This document shows positions 1-7,220 of a stretch of DNA of 8,660 nt, in pieces (the stretch's first letter is position 1; every line of letters begins with the position of its first letter). The translations under genes and the position numbers were made by a program. The stretch lies in NCBI GenBank assembly GCA_018652925.1, contig JABIBH010000157.1:1-8660 (forward strand), in the 5' to 3' direction. Source of the DNA: a bacterium (GTDB lineage Bacteria > Krumholzibacteriota > Krumholzibacteriia > LZORAL124-64-63). The notes beneath the pieces were generated by a model. The model worked only from the letters and a program-made list of their open reading frames with translations, made no database searches and was not told the origin of the DNA.

Positions 1-1476
1 CATCCAATTAGAGTTTATAGTGGGAGTATTCACGGTAAAGCTACTGCTGGTGGTCTTTATCAGGCAGCAAGTTGTAATGACTGTCACTCAACTGCTGGAA
101 GTTCGCACAGAATTTTGGCTCCCAATGATCCAGAATCAACAATTGCTCACTTCAATATTCCAAAAACATGTGGCCAATGTCACGCTGCTATTGAACAAGA
201 TTACTGGGAAGGAGTTCATGGTGAGTTGACTGCACGAGGTGAAGTAGACACTCCAACATGTACTACTTGTCATGGAGAACACTCAATTTTAGCTACTGAA
301 GACCCTCGATCTCCAGTAAGTGCAAATCGATTGGCTGAATCCACTTGTACTCCTTGTCATGAGTCAGCTGGTTTGAATGAAAAATATGAACTACCTACAG
401 GTAGGTTGGAGTCATTTGTAGATTCTTATCATGGCCTGAAAAGTAAAGCGGGAGACAAGACTGTTGCCAATTGTGCTTCATGTCACGGTGCTCACTTGAT
501 TCTACCTTCGTACGATGAACGGTCATCAGTTAATAAGAATAATCTGGTTACAACTTGTGGTCATTGTCATACAGGAATCACTGAAGATATTGCCAGAGCT
601 CCAATACATGAATCCTCAACAGGTCACAAAACTGGTGTTGCTGGTATTGTCAGAATCATCTATATACTGCTCATTGTGGGTGTTATTGGTGGCATGATTG
701 TACACTGGTTGATTGATTTACTGAAAAAGATGCGTGATGTAATCAACATGAAGCCACAGGTTCGCAGAATGGAACCAAACGAAGTATTCCAGCACACAAT
801 TCTGGCTATTTCATTTTCAACTCTGGTTGTTACCGGTTTCTCATTAAGATTCTACGATGCATGGTGGAGTCAAATGATGTTTGGTCATGAGGGCGGCTAC
901 GCAGTTCGTGGAGTAATTCATAGAGGCTCTGCAGTATTGATGATTTTTGGATCTATCTGGCATGCAATTTTCTTGTTGACTCCTCGTGGTCGTGGCTTTT
1001 TTAGAGATATGATACCAACTGTTGCCGATGGAAAACAGGCACTACAGAGAATTATGTACAATGTTGGTATGACTAATCAAATGCCGCAGTTTGGCAGATT
1101 TTCATATGTAGAGAAAGCTGAATATTGGGCTCTGTTGTGGGGAACAGTTATCATGGTTATAACCGGGTTTGCTCTCTGGTTTGATAATGCCATTGTTAAG
1201 CTGGTACCACATGGCTTTATGGATGTAATGGTAGTGATTCACTACTATGAAGCTTGGCTTGCATTCTTGGCTATTTTAATCTGGCACATGTATGCAACAG
1301 TATTCAATCCTGATGTTTATCCAATGAACCCATCATGGATAACAGGAAAGATGCCATTGCATATGTATAAGGAAGAGCATCCCAATGTTAAGATCGAAGA
1401 GGTTGAAGAGGCTGCTCCTACAATGGTTAAAGTTCCAGGAGAAGAAGCATCTGGACAAGGAAAGACTGATTATTAG
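1..1476 (+). CDS. Multiheme cytochrome c / cytochrome b fusion, CbcL-like (5' end missing)
   Basis: The reading frame is open from the left edge, so the N-terminus and signal peptide lie outside; 491 residues are visible. The first ~200 form a periplasmic multiheme domain with six CxxCH sites (nt 73-87, 169-183, 259-273, 346-360, 472-486, 556-570), spaced in repeats of the 'HG...C..CHG.H' type. Five hydrophobic helices follow, at about residues 216-238, 264-284, 303-327, 376-396 and 408-432. They carry histidines suited to b-heme ligation (H265, H307, H321, H414, H429), as in the FdnI/cytochrome b561 type. The tail is short, acidic and cytoplasmic. A c-type multiheme domain fused to a b-type membrane domain is the architecture of Geobacter CbcL, an inner-membrane quinol oxidase that passes electrons to periplasmic cytochromes. 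I infer a similar role; electron direction is not visible. It ends in tandem in-frame stops (TAG TAA) and a terminator. Confidence 0.9.
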   Translation, partial: HPIRVYSGSIHGKATAGGLYQAASCNDCHSTAGSSHRILAPNDPESTIAHFNIPKTCGQCHAAIEQDYWEGVHGELTARGEVDTPTCTTCHGEHSILATEDPRSPVSANRLAESTCTPCHESAGLNEKYELPTGRLESFVDSYHGLKSKAGDKTVANCASCHGAHLILPSYDERSSVNKNNLVTTCGHCHTGITEDIARAPIHESSTGHKTGVAGIVRIIYILLIVGVIGGMIVHWLIDLLKKMRDVINMKPQVRRMEPNEVFQHTILAISFSTLVVTGFSLRFYDAWWSQMMFGHEGGYAVRGVIHRGSAVLMIFGSIWHAIFLLTPRGRGFFRDMIPTVADGKQALQRIMYNVGMTNQMPQFGRFSYVEKAEYWALLWGTVIMVITGFALWFDNAIVKLVPHGFMDVMVVIHYYEAWLAFLAILIWHMYATVFNPDVYPMNPSWITGKMPLHMYKEEHPNVKIEEVEEAAPTMVKVPGEEASGQGKTDY

Positions 1477-1495
1477 TAACTGGTAGATATATAAA

Positions 1496-1527
1496 AAGGG
1501 CGACCCCTTAGGGTCGCCCTTCTTTTT
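1496..1527. terminator. Bidirectional rho-independent terminator between convergent genes
   Basis: A perfect 11-bp stem (AAGGGCGACCC at 1496-1506, GGGTCGCCCTT at 1511-1521) has a CTTA tetraloop. It is followed by CTTTTTT on the plus strand. An A-run directly to its left (1493-1497) gives a U-tract on the minus strand. It lies 20 nt after the fusion-cytochrome stop and just beyond the stop of the convergent c554-like gene, so it can serve both. Confidence 0.93.
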
Positions 1528-1540
1528 TGAATCTATTAAA

Positions 1541-2080
1541 TTATTCAGCAGCTGGTAAAGCGTGTTTGATTTCTTCCCATTGCGCCTCGTAATCAAAGCC
1601 TTCGAAAGTTGGGCTTTCTTCGTTATGACATTGAACGCAATTTTCAGTAACAGCATCTGTAAGGCCAGCGGCAACAGCTTTGTCATGATCTTTCATGATT
1701 GATTTCTTTTTGTAATCAGAGCCAGCACCGTGACATGCTTCACAGCTGACGCCTTCTTCAATAACATATTTGCCTTTTTCATTCAGTCCAGCACCAAGGA
1801 AACCTTGAGTTGTGTGACATTTAAGACAAGAAACTTCTTCCCATGGATTGCCAAGACCTTTTTCTTTGGCGATAGCGATTGAAGCATCGCTTTTCAAAGT
1901 TTCAAAAGCACCAGCGTGAGCTGATGCTGCCCAGGCTTCAGTCTGGTTGCCGTATTTTGGTTTTTTGTGGCAAGTGCTGCATTTTTTTTCACCAACTATT
2001 GTGTGGTCTTCAGCAAAAACAGACAATGACATCATTGTGACAACTGCGAGACATGTTAGAATAAGAAGTGTCTTTTTCAT
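1541..2080 (-). CDS. Secreted tetraheme cytochrome c554-like protein
   Basis: 179 residues. The signal peptide is clear (MKK, hydrophobic core to about residue 20, likely cleavage after VFA at 23). Four CxxCH heme sites lie at residues 34-38, 85-89, 113-117 and 148-152. The 'W..SAHAGAF..L' stretch after heme 1, 'SCLKCHTTQGF' and the C-terminal 'CVQCHNEESPTF' are typical of the cytochrome c554/c' family, whose founding member is the tetraheme electron acceptor of hydroxylamine oxidoreductase in Nitrosomonas. No hydroxylamine oxidoreductase is visible here, so a general periplasmic electron shuttle is the safer reading. The start is supported by GGAGGA at 2085-2090, five bases upstream. It is a single-gene unit, convergent with the CbcL-like gene and divergent from the propeller gene. 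A small catalytic role cannot be excluded. Confidence 0.93.
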   Translation of the reverse strand: MKKTLLILTCLAVVTMMSLSVFAEDHTIVGEKKCSTCHKKPKYGNQTEAWAASAHAGAFETLKSDASIAIAKEKGLGNPWEEVSCLKCHTTQGFLGAGLNEKGKYVIEEGVSCEACHGAGSDYKKKSIMKDHDKAVAAGLTDAVTENCVQCHNEESPTFEGFDYEAQWEEIKHALPAAE

Positions 2081-2246
2081 GAAATCCTCCAGAACAAGTT
2101 ACATTTGAAGCCGTGAGGCTGTTGGACTATTAAACAGTTCATTGAATGTATAGTTTCTTTTTTCGTCTGCAAACTAAAAAAAATAAAAATAAAACAGATA
2201 GAAATACTCTTTTTTAGGGTAAAGGGTGTTAATTTTGTGTAAAGTT

Positions 2247-2255
2247 TGTTATACT
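2247..2255 (+). promoter_or_regulatory. Possible extended -10 promoter element for the propeller gene
   Basis: The 251-bp divergent intergenic region 2081-2331 is strongly AT-rich in its middle. On the plus strand TGT-TATACT at 2247-2255 fits an extended -10 (TGn plus a near-consensus hexamer). There is no convincing -35 box at the right distance. It would give a leader of about 70 nt. For the opposite c554-like gene I see only a weak TATACA (2148-2153) without a good -35 partner. No RNA gene or riboswitch is recognised in this gap. Confidence 0.35.
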
Positions 2256-2331
2256 GTATTCAATGTCTACGAACTAACCCCGCCATGTTCCAGACGATAA
2301 TCAAGAAATACACCTGAAAATAGGGGAAGAG

Positions 2332-3972
2332 ATGAAGCAACATTTTTGGACAATAGCTGTTTTTGTGCTATTACCAGCCATTGTTATTGCAGACCCAACA
2401 TTAAACTGGTCAACAGTTTATGATGGTGGTGGCAATTATAATGATGAGGCAACTATCATCATAACTGCACCAGATGGTAATCCGGTAGTAGCTGGAACCA
2501 GTCATGATGGTATTGATGGTGGAGATATTCTTGTTCGTAAATTGAGCAAAGTAGATGGCTCCCTGATTTGGTCTCGACGATTTCCAGCTTACGATGATTC
2601 AGACATGGCCGTATGCGGGATTGCCTGGGATCCCGATGGCGACCTGATTGTAGGTGGTCACGTCTGCGGATGTGAAGGCTGAGGCCACGGAGATGATGTC
2701 GTTGTCCTGAAGCTGGACGACGCTTCCGGAGAGGTTCTCTGGGATATACTTTACGCTTCCGATGGTGATGAAAATGATTCAGTTTATGATATGGTTCTGA
2801 ACTCTGTAGGTGATATATATTTAGCAGGTCGACAAAAAGTTGGCAATCGCAATGATGAAGTCATGACGCTCAAATTTTCCAATGCTGATGGTTCATTGAT
2901 ATGGGCCGCGGTTGAAGGTGGGGCTGACTGGTTGGATGATGCTGGATATGGCATTGTTCTGGATTCTGACGAAAACCCTATTGTTACTGGAAAATTCCTG
3001 AATGCCGATGACTCTGTAACAACTGTAACAGTCAAATATGATGCTCAGTGGGGTGCGCCTTTGTGGCAGAACATAGAGGCAGGAGTTGTTAACGATCAAA
3101 GCGGCGATGGCTGGATCATGGTTGATTCCAGTGACAATATTGTTATTGGTAACAAGTCATGGAGTTCTGGCAGCGGTTACGATGTGGAGCTTTGGAAATA
3201 TGATTCGAGTGGTACACCAATATGGCACACAACTTATGACAGAGCAAACAGTGCTGATGATCCCAATGACATGATTATGCTTGATGATGGTAGTGTGGTT
3301 GTTGTTGGTGTTACATCGGGTGATTATATGATTGCCGGTTTTGATGTTGATGGTAACAACACCTGGTCCACAACCTATGAAGGCCCTCAAGGTTGGTACG
3401 ATGTAGGAAACACAGTTTCTATTGGCGACAATGAACTGCTGGTCACAGGCTTCAGTGATGGTAGCGGAACTAGCTGGGACATCGCAACTCTTGGTATCGA
3501 TCCTGCAACTGGAGAAATCAACTGGGTTAAAAGATTTGACGGTGCAGATAGTCAGACCGATGAAGGCAAAGCCGTTTACTTGAGCTCTGAAGATCAACTC
3601 TATGTTGGTGGATATACCTATAGTACCTCAACCGGAATGGATTACCTGGTTATAAGTTACGAACATTCTTCTGTAAGTGGTGTTGGGTTTATTCCTGAAA
3701 TGATTACAATGTCTGCCTATCCCAATCCGTTCAATCCAAGAACTACAGTAACGTTTGAGATGACAGATGCGCAGTCGGTGAAACTGGAAATTTGCGATAT
3801 GCGTGGTAGAGTTGTTAAACAACTGCACAACGGAATGGTTGAGGCTGGTCAATTTGAAGCTGTCTGGAATGGTACAGATTTCAGTGGTCATATTTTGCCA
3901 TCGGGGGTTTATTTGGCAAAGTTGACAGGTAACGGAATTGGCAATGCTTACAAACTTGTCTTGACTAAGTAG
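2332..3972 (+). CDS. Secreted beta-propeller protein with T9SS-like sorting domain; in-frame TGA at codon 117 (candidate selenoprotein)
   Basis: Read through one in-frame TGA (2680-2682), this is a 546-residue protein. It starts at ATG with GGGGAAG at 2323-2329 as ribosome binding site. A signal peptide (residues 1-20, cleavage near VIA|DP) is followed by about eight repeats of ~50 residues of the form 'DG...V.G.....D..V.KLD..G...W', an SBBP-type beta-propeller. Residues 463-546 (YPNPFNP, 'DMRGRVV', 'PSGVYLAKL') are a FlgD-Ig/T9SS type A-like sorting domain, so secretion and surface attachment are likely. No catalytic function is recognised. The repeat pattern continues in the same frame across the TGA, so there is no frameshift. 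The TGA sits in a CxCxxU loop (C112, C114, U117); C95 is near, and the only other Cys is C488. Alternatives are a recent nonsense mutation or a base error. Three stops in a row (TAG TAA TAG) end the gene. Only the function of the TGA is uncertain; the gene itself is clear. Confidence 0.85.
2680..2728 (+). promoter_or_regulatory. In-frame TGA plus SECIS-like hairpin (candidate selenocysteine insertion site)
   Basis: TGA at 2680-2682 is followed by an 8-bp stem (2700-2707 with 2715-2722, one G-U pair) closed by a 7-nt loop UGAAGCU. A lower 5-bp stem (2688-2692 with 2724-2728) is separated from it by an asymmetric internal loop. The apical loop begins 25 nt after the TGA and has G as its second base. 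This matches the general bacterial SECIS rules: a loop roughly 16-37 nt downstream, with G within its first two bases. Local GC is 57% in 2641-2700 and 53% in 2701-2760, against 42% in 3241-3300 of the same gene. Hairpins of this size also arise by chance in GC-rich coding sequence, so this is a candidate only. Confidence 0.4.
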
Positions 3973-3983
3973 TAATAGTATTC

Positions 3984-4019
3984 AGGCCCCTGCAATTAGC
4001 AGGGGCCTTTTGTTTTTTT
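3984..4019 (+). terminator. Rho-independent terminator of the propeller gene
   Basis: A 10-bp perfect stem (AGGCCCCTGC at 3984-3993, GCAGGGGCCT at 3999-4008) with an AATTA loop is followed by TTTGTTTTTTT. It starts 12 nt after the propeller stop. The T-tract overlaps the stop codon of the convergent 13-heme cytochrome gene at 4018. The left flank has no A-run, so it is a weaker terminator for the minus-strand operon. Confidence 0.92.
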
Positions 4020-5139
4020 ATCGAGTGCTTTCTCCAGGCAATTCTTCCGGATAAGTAATTTCGTCGTGACATTCTGAGCATTCAGGTTTCACCTCAAAGT
4101 TTCTGTCGGAGTGGCAATCCACACAATCATTGTCCAGATGGTCTTCGCTCAGCACCAATCCAGTGACTTCGTGATTAAAAGAACCGGAGTCCCAGTGAAT
4201 GTGGCAGTCGTTACAGTGAGCTGAAGGTGTTTTGAATGACCCTGGATTATTGTGACATGTTTTACAAGCTGCTTTTGTGTGGTACGGCTCAAGATCCCAT
4301 CCAGTAGTGAGTCTGTGCTGGAACGGCGGCTTGGGCTGTGTGCTATGACAGAACTTACAGTCACGTTCCTGATGGCAACTGCAGCAGCTAGTCAAATGAT
4401 TAATCTGTTGAGTCTGTTTTGTTTCATCGTGGCATTTGCTACAGCTGTCGCCTTTGTGACAATCTGAGCATTGTCCTCCAAATAATGTAACGTGGTCATC
4501 GTGATGGAACGTAACGATGGGGCCATCTTCATATGATGTGACATAATTATATGAACTGGTTGCCTGAATTCTGGGGTGAGGTACACCAACAATATCAGTG
4601 GCATCCAAGTTTTCAGGAATTTCAGAATCAACCGGTTCATGACAGAAACCGCATGCGTTTTCATTAGCCCAGTCTCTATGGCAATTGATACATTGTCTAT
4701 GGTATGCGCCCTTAAGAGAAGGCATGGAGATACTTATATCATCTGATTCTTCCAGGTGACATTCTCTGCACGATGGAATCTCACCATCTTTTTCAGAATA
4801 GTGATGACAATTATTGCAACCACCGGTCATTTCACTCATCGCGGAGTGTAGCCTATGAGCAAAAGTAACCGGGCCATAGTGATTCTTTAACTGGTCTATT
4901 ACAACAACATCAGGACCTTCACCAGAAGTATGTTGTCCATAAAAATGGTGACTGTGTCTGGGGCAATTTGTCAGGCAAGGAGCCTCTCTGGTTGGATTGT
5001 CGCAAGTGTGGCAATCGATACATTCCAGACATGTATTAACACTGCTTTCAGGGTGTGTAGTGGCGTGATCTTTGTGAACCAGTTGCCCGAAAGCCGTAGT
5101 AACAAGAAGAATGAGAATAAAGAGAGTTTGCTTAAACAT
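4018..5139 (-). CDS. Secreted 13-heme c-type cytochrome (class III-like), periplasmic subunit of the membrane complex
   Basis: 373 residues from ATG at 5139; a longer reading from 5184 would put a polar stretch before the signal peptide MFKQTLFILILLVTTAFGQ. Thirteen CxxCH sites start at residues 40, 108, 124, 150, 163, 224, 233, 252, 261, 292, 309, 339 and 354. Many histidines in between (for example 'FAHRLH' before the CNNCHH site and 'FHHDDH') suit bis-His ligation, as in cytochrome c3/HmcA-type proteins. The N-terminus has an extra Cys cluster (C37, C40, C43, C46, C55, C59). The start overlaps the stop of the NrfD-like gene by 8 nt (ATGTTTAA), and only a weak CAGGG lies upstream, so translation is probably coupled. 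As last gene of the operon, its product is the likely periplasmic electron carrier exchanging electrons with the Fe-S and NrfD-like subunits. The exact partner is unknown. Confidence 0.92.
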   Translation of the reverse strand: MFKQTLFILILLVTTAFGQLVHKDHATTHPESSVNTCLECIDCHTCDNPTREAPCLTNCPRHSHHFYGQHTSGEGPDVVVIDQLKNHYGPVTFAHRLHSAMSEMTGGCNNCHHYSEKDGEIPSCRECHLEESDDISISMPSLKGAYHRQCINCHRDWANENACGFCHEPVDSEIPENLDATDIVGVPHPRIQATSSYNYVTSYEDGPIVTFHHDDHVTLFGGQCSDCHKGDSCSKCHDETKQTQQINHLTSCCSCHQERDCKFCHSTQPKPPFQHRLTTGWDLEPYHTKAACKTCHNNPGSFKTPSAHCNDCHIHWDSGSFNHEVTGLVLSEDHLDNDCVDCHSDRNFEVKPECSECHDEITYPEELPGESTR

Positions 5140-6352
5140 CTGAACCCTGCTCTTCCATTTCCAGGACTGGAAAGATAAAGACATATGTTCTGTAGAGTAA
5201 AATCAGGATTGACATGAAGCCTACGGTCAGTAGTACTTCGGTCCAGGCAGGTACATAAACCTTGTCAGCATAGAGAGGCTTGTAGGCAATAATAAAGACG
5301 TTGATTCGATTAATGATTATTCCAAATATGACAAGTGATACAGCGAACAGCAGTGTTGCCGGATTTCGTCTAATTTTTTCACTTAACAGCAACAGAATTG
5401 GTGCAATTATTCCAACGGTGATTTCAATCCAGAACATTATTGATTGGACACTATTTTCCAGCAACAATGGCAAGGCACCTCTGGTTACCAGATCGATAAG
5501 TTTTGCTCCGAAGTAAATAATCAACAGAATAGGAATGAATCTGCCAAGTCTGCGCAGAATATGAATTTCAGGTTTCAGCCCGAAAGCTTTTGCTGCTACC
5601 AGAGATTCAAAAGTTGCCATTGCTAATCCAGATGCAAATGCGGATAGCAGAAACATTAACGGTAGAACTGGACTGTGCCAGAGCTGATGAACCTTGCCAG
5701 GAGCAATAACCATCAATGAACCAAGCGATGATTGATGGGCACATGAAAGGACTACGCCTGCGAGAATGAAAAATGAAATGAATTTATGCATGATTCTTTG
5801 CAGGAAGTGCAGCAAGTTATCAACCGGTTTATTCAGTTTTGCAAATGCGCCAGGAAGATTGACCCTGCCACAAAAACGTTCACAGACAATCGGTAAAAAC
5901 TCTATGTACAGAACGGTGAGATACATCATCACGCAGATGCCAACTTCAAACAGAACTGAGTTACCTTGCCACATGGAAGGTAGCATGACGTGCCAGATAT
6001 TGTAGTACCTGCCAAGGTCAACACAGACTCCGAGTGCTACAAAAGTATAGCCCAACATCGCTGTTAAAAGAGCTGGCCTGACAAGTGCGTGATACCGGTG
6101 GGCGTGAATTACATGAGCCAGGAATGCCGTTGTGAAGCCACCGGCAGCTAAAGCTACACCCGTTGCTACATCAATAGCTATCCAGATTCCCCATGGATAT
6201 TGATCATCGAGGTTGGTTACAAAACTGAGTCCAAAGAACAGTCGTGCAATTAAAACCGAGATGCCGGATATCGCTAAAATTATTAAAACCCAAGTTCCTT
6301 TAGTTAGAAAAGGAACACCTGTATTTAAAGGGGCAGGCCTGGTATTAGTCAT
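5132..6352 (-). CDS. NrfD/HybB-family membrane quinone oxidoreductase subunit
   Basis: 406 residues with about ten membrane helices, the size and topology of HybB/HmcC rather than the shorter eight-helix PsrC/NrfD form. Family hallmarks are 'QYPWGIWIAIDVATGVALAAGG', here near residues 50-72, then 'RPALLTAMLGYTFV', 'DLGRYYNIWH', 'WQGNSVLFEVG' and 'YIEFLPIVCERF'. Members of this family bind menaquinone or ubiquinone and pass electrons to or from a partner Fe-S protein without carrying a cofactor themselves. The ATG at 6352 overlaps the end of the Fe-S gene by 8 nt (ATGACTAA), and the 3' end overlaps the 13-heme gene by 8 nt. Together the three genes look like one complex. No hydrogenase, nitrite reductase or molybdopterin subunit is next to it, so the name HybB would mislead. 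Confidence 0.94.
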   Translation of the reverse strand: MTNTRPAPLNTGVPFLTKGTWVLIILAISGISVLIARLFFGLSFVTNLDDQYPWGIWIAIDVATGVALAAGGFTTAFLAHVIHAHRYHALVRPALLTAMLGYTFVALGVCVDLGRYYNIWHVMLPSMWQGNSVLFEVGICVMMYLTVLYIEFLPIVCERFCGRVNLPGAFAKLNKPVDNLLHFLQRIMHKFISFFILAGVVLSCAHQSSLGSLMVIAPGKVHQLWHSPVLPLMFLLSAFASGLAMATFESLVAAKAFGLKPEIHILRRLGRFIPILLIIYFGAKLIDLVTRGALPLLLENSVQSIMFWIEITVGIIAPILLLLSEKIRRNPATLLFAVSLVIFGIIINRINVFIIAYKPLYADKVYVPAWTEVLLTVGFMSILILLYRTYVFIFPVLEMEEQGSDV

Positions 6353-7220
6353 CAGAAGGATCCTTTTTCATTGCTTTCATTGTTGCGCCAAGTAATCCCA
6401 GAAGCATCAAAGGCCCTGAGAAACCTCGGAAGATTCCGTGCTGAATTGTTTCTGTTATTACTGCTGGACTTTCGTTGCCGACCTCAGGAAACTTTAGTTC
6501 CTTGAAGTCTGTCCCTGAAATCATCATCCAGGATGTGCCACCAACCTCTTTTTCTCCATAGATGTGATCTTTGTAGATATCTGGATTTCGACGTATTCTT
6601 TGCTCAGCAATTTCCAGCAACTCTGACCTTTTTCCAAATGTCAGTGCCTCACGGGGGCAAATTTCAACACAAGCAGGTTTGCCGCTACCATCCAGAGTTT
6701 TATCAGAGCAGAGAGTACATTTTCTAACTTGCGGTGTGGTGGCATTCAGATATTCATATGCTGGGACCTCGAATGGACAAGCTACCATGCAATATCTGCA
6801 ACCGATGCATTTGTCAGCGTCATAAGTGACAGGTCCCATTGGATCTTTTTGCAATGCGCCAACAATACAAGCAGAGACGCAGGCGGGGTGATCACAATGC
6901 ATGCATTGAACCTTGACGTCAGTCTGAACTGAATTTGCAGTAGCGGGGAATCTATTGACTACTGTGTATAGAGTTGTTGTTGGTCGTCGATATTCCTCAA
7001 AAACACAGATCTCATCGTAATATTCGATAGGATAATCGGATAGTTCATTTGCTCCTGCGCAAGCCCATTCACATTTTCTGCATCCGATACAGAGCGTGAG
7101 GTCAGCAAGCACTCCAAATCTGTCAGAATCTACATGGGGACCAGTGGAAGCTTGTGCCGGGAGTACCATTGTAGTAGTTGCGATACCAGCAATTTTTAAA
7201 AACTCTCTACGAGTTGTCAT
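6345..7220 (-). CDS. Tat-exported HybA-like ferredoxin subunit with four [4Fe-4S] clusters and a C-terminal anchor
   Basis: 291 residues. It starts with MTTRREFLK, a twin-arginine signal with a hydrophobic core and probable cleavage after PAQA (residue 24). Sixteen cysteines form four cluster motifs: C44/47/50/54, C106/109/114/118, C138/141/144/148 and C168/171/184/188, the pattern of HybA/DsrO/HmcB/NrfC-type proteins. A C-terminal hydrophobic helix near residues 262-282 ('GFSGPLMLLGLLGA') anchors it in the membrane, as in HybA. It is expected on the periplasmic face, relaying electrons between the NrfD-like quinone site and the multiheme cytochrome. The start was chosen at 7220: GGGAAGG at 7227-7233 sits six bases upstream, and the codon overlaps the regulator stop (TAATG). 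The in-frame ATG at 7250 would add ten residues before the Tat motif and sits inside the regulator gene. Confidence 0.94.
   Translation of the reverse strand: MTTRREFLKIAGIATTTMVLPAQASTGPHVDSDRFGVLADLTLCIGCRKCEWACAGANELSDYPIEYYDEICVFEEYRRPTTTLYTVVNRFPATANSVQTDVKVQCMHCDHPACVSACIVGALQKDPMGPVTYDADKCIGCRYCMVACPFEVPAYEYLNATTPQVRKCTLCSDKTLDGSGKPACVEICPREALTFGKRSELLEIAEQRIRRNPDIYKDHIYGEKEVGGTSWMMISGTDFKELKFPEVGNESPAVITETIQHGIFRGFSGPLMLLGLLGATMKAMKKDPSDD

Noticed and set aside
2081..2331. Possible regulatory RNA or riboswitch in the divergent intergenic region
   Set aside because: The A- and T-runs are present, but I found no stable conserved stem pattern or terminator before either gene.
2680..2682. 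Genome-wide recoding of TGA to Trp or Gly (code 4 or 25)
   Set aside because: Only one TGA occurs in roughly 2,500 codons, while Trp is written TGG and Gly uses normal codons throughout. General reassignment would place many more TGA codons in these genes.
3157..3597. Minus-strand open frame of 146 codons opposite the propeller gene, and similar frames elsewhere
   Set aside because: These lie antisense to clear repeat-bearing or heme-bearing proteins, lack ribosome binding sites and recognisable domains, and are explained as shadows of the real genes.
2332..3972. Frameshifted or split propeller gene (two separate genes at 2332-2682 and from 2791)
   Set aside because: Both parts are in the same frame and the beta-propeller repeat continues directly across the TGA. 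The second part alone would lack a signal peptide, and I see no ribosome binding site recognisable for it.
5140..5184. Longer 13-heme cytochrome starting at ATG 5184
   Set aside because: The extra 15 residues are polar and aromatic and precede a standard signal peptide that starts at ATG 5139. They would also deepen the overlap with the NrfD-like gene to 53 nt.
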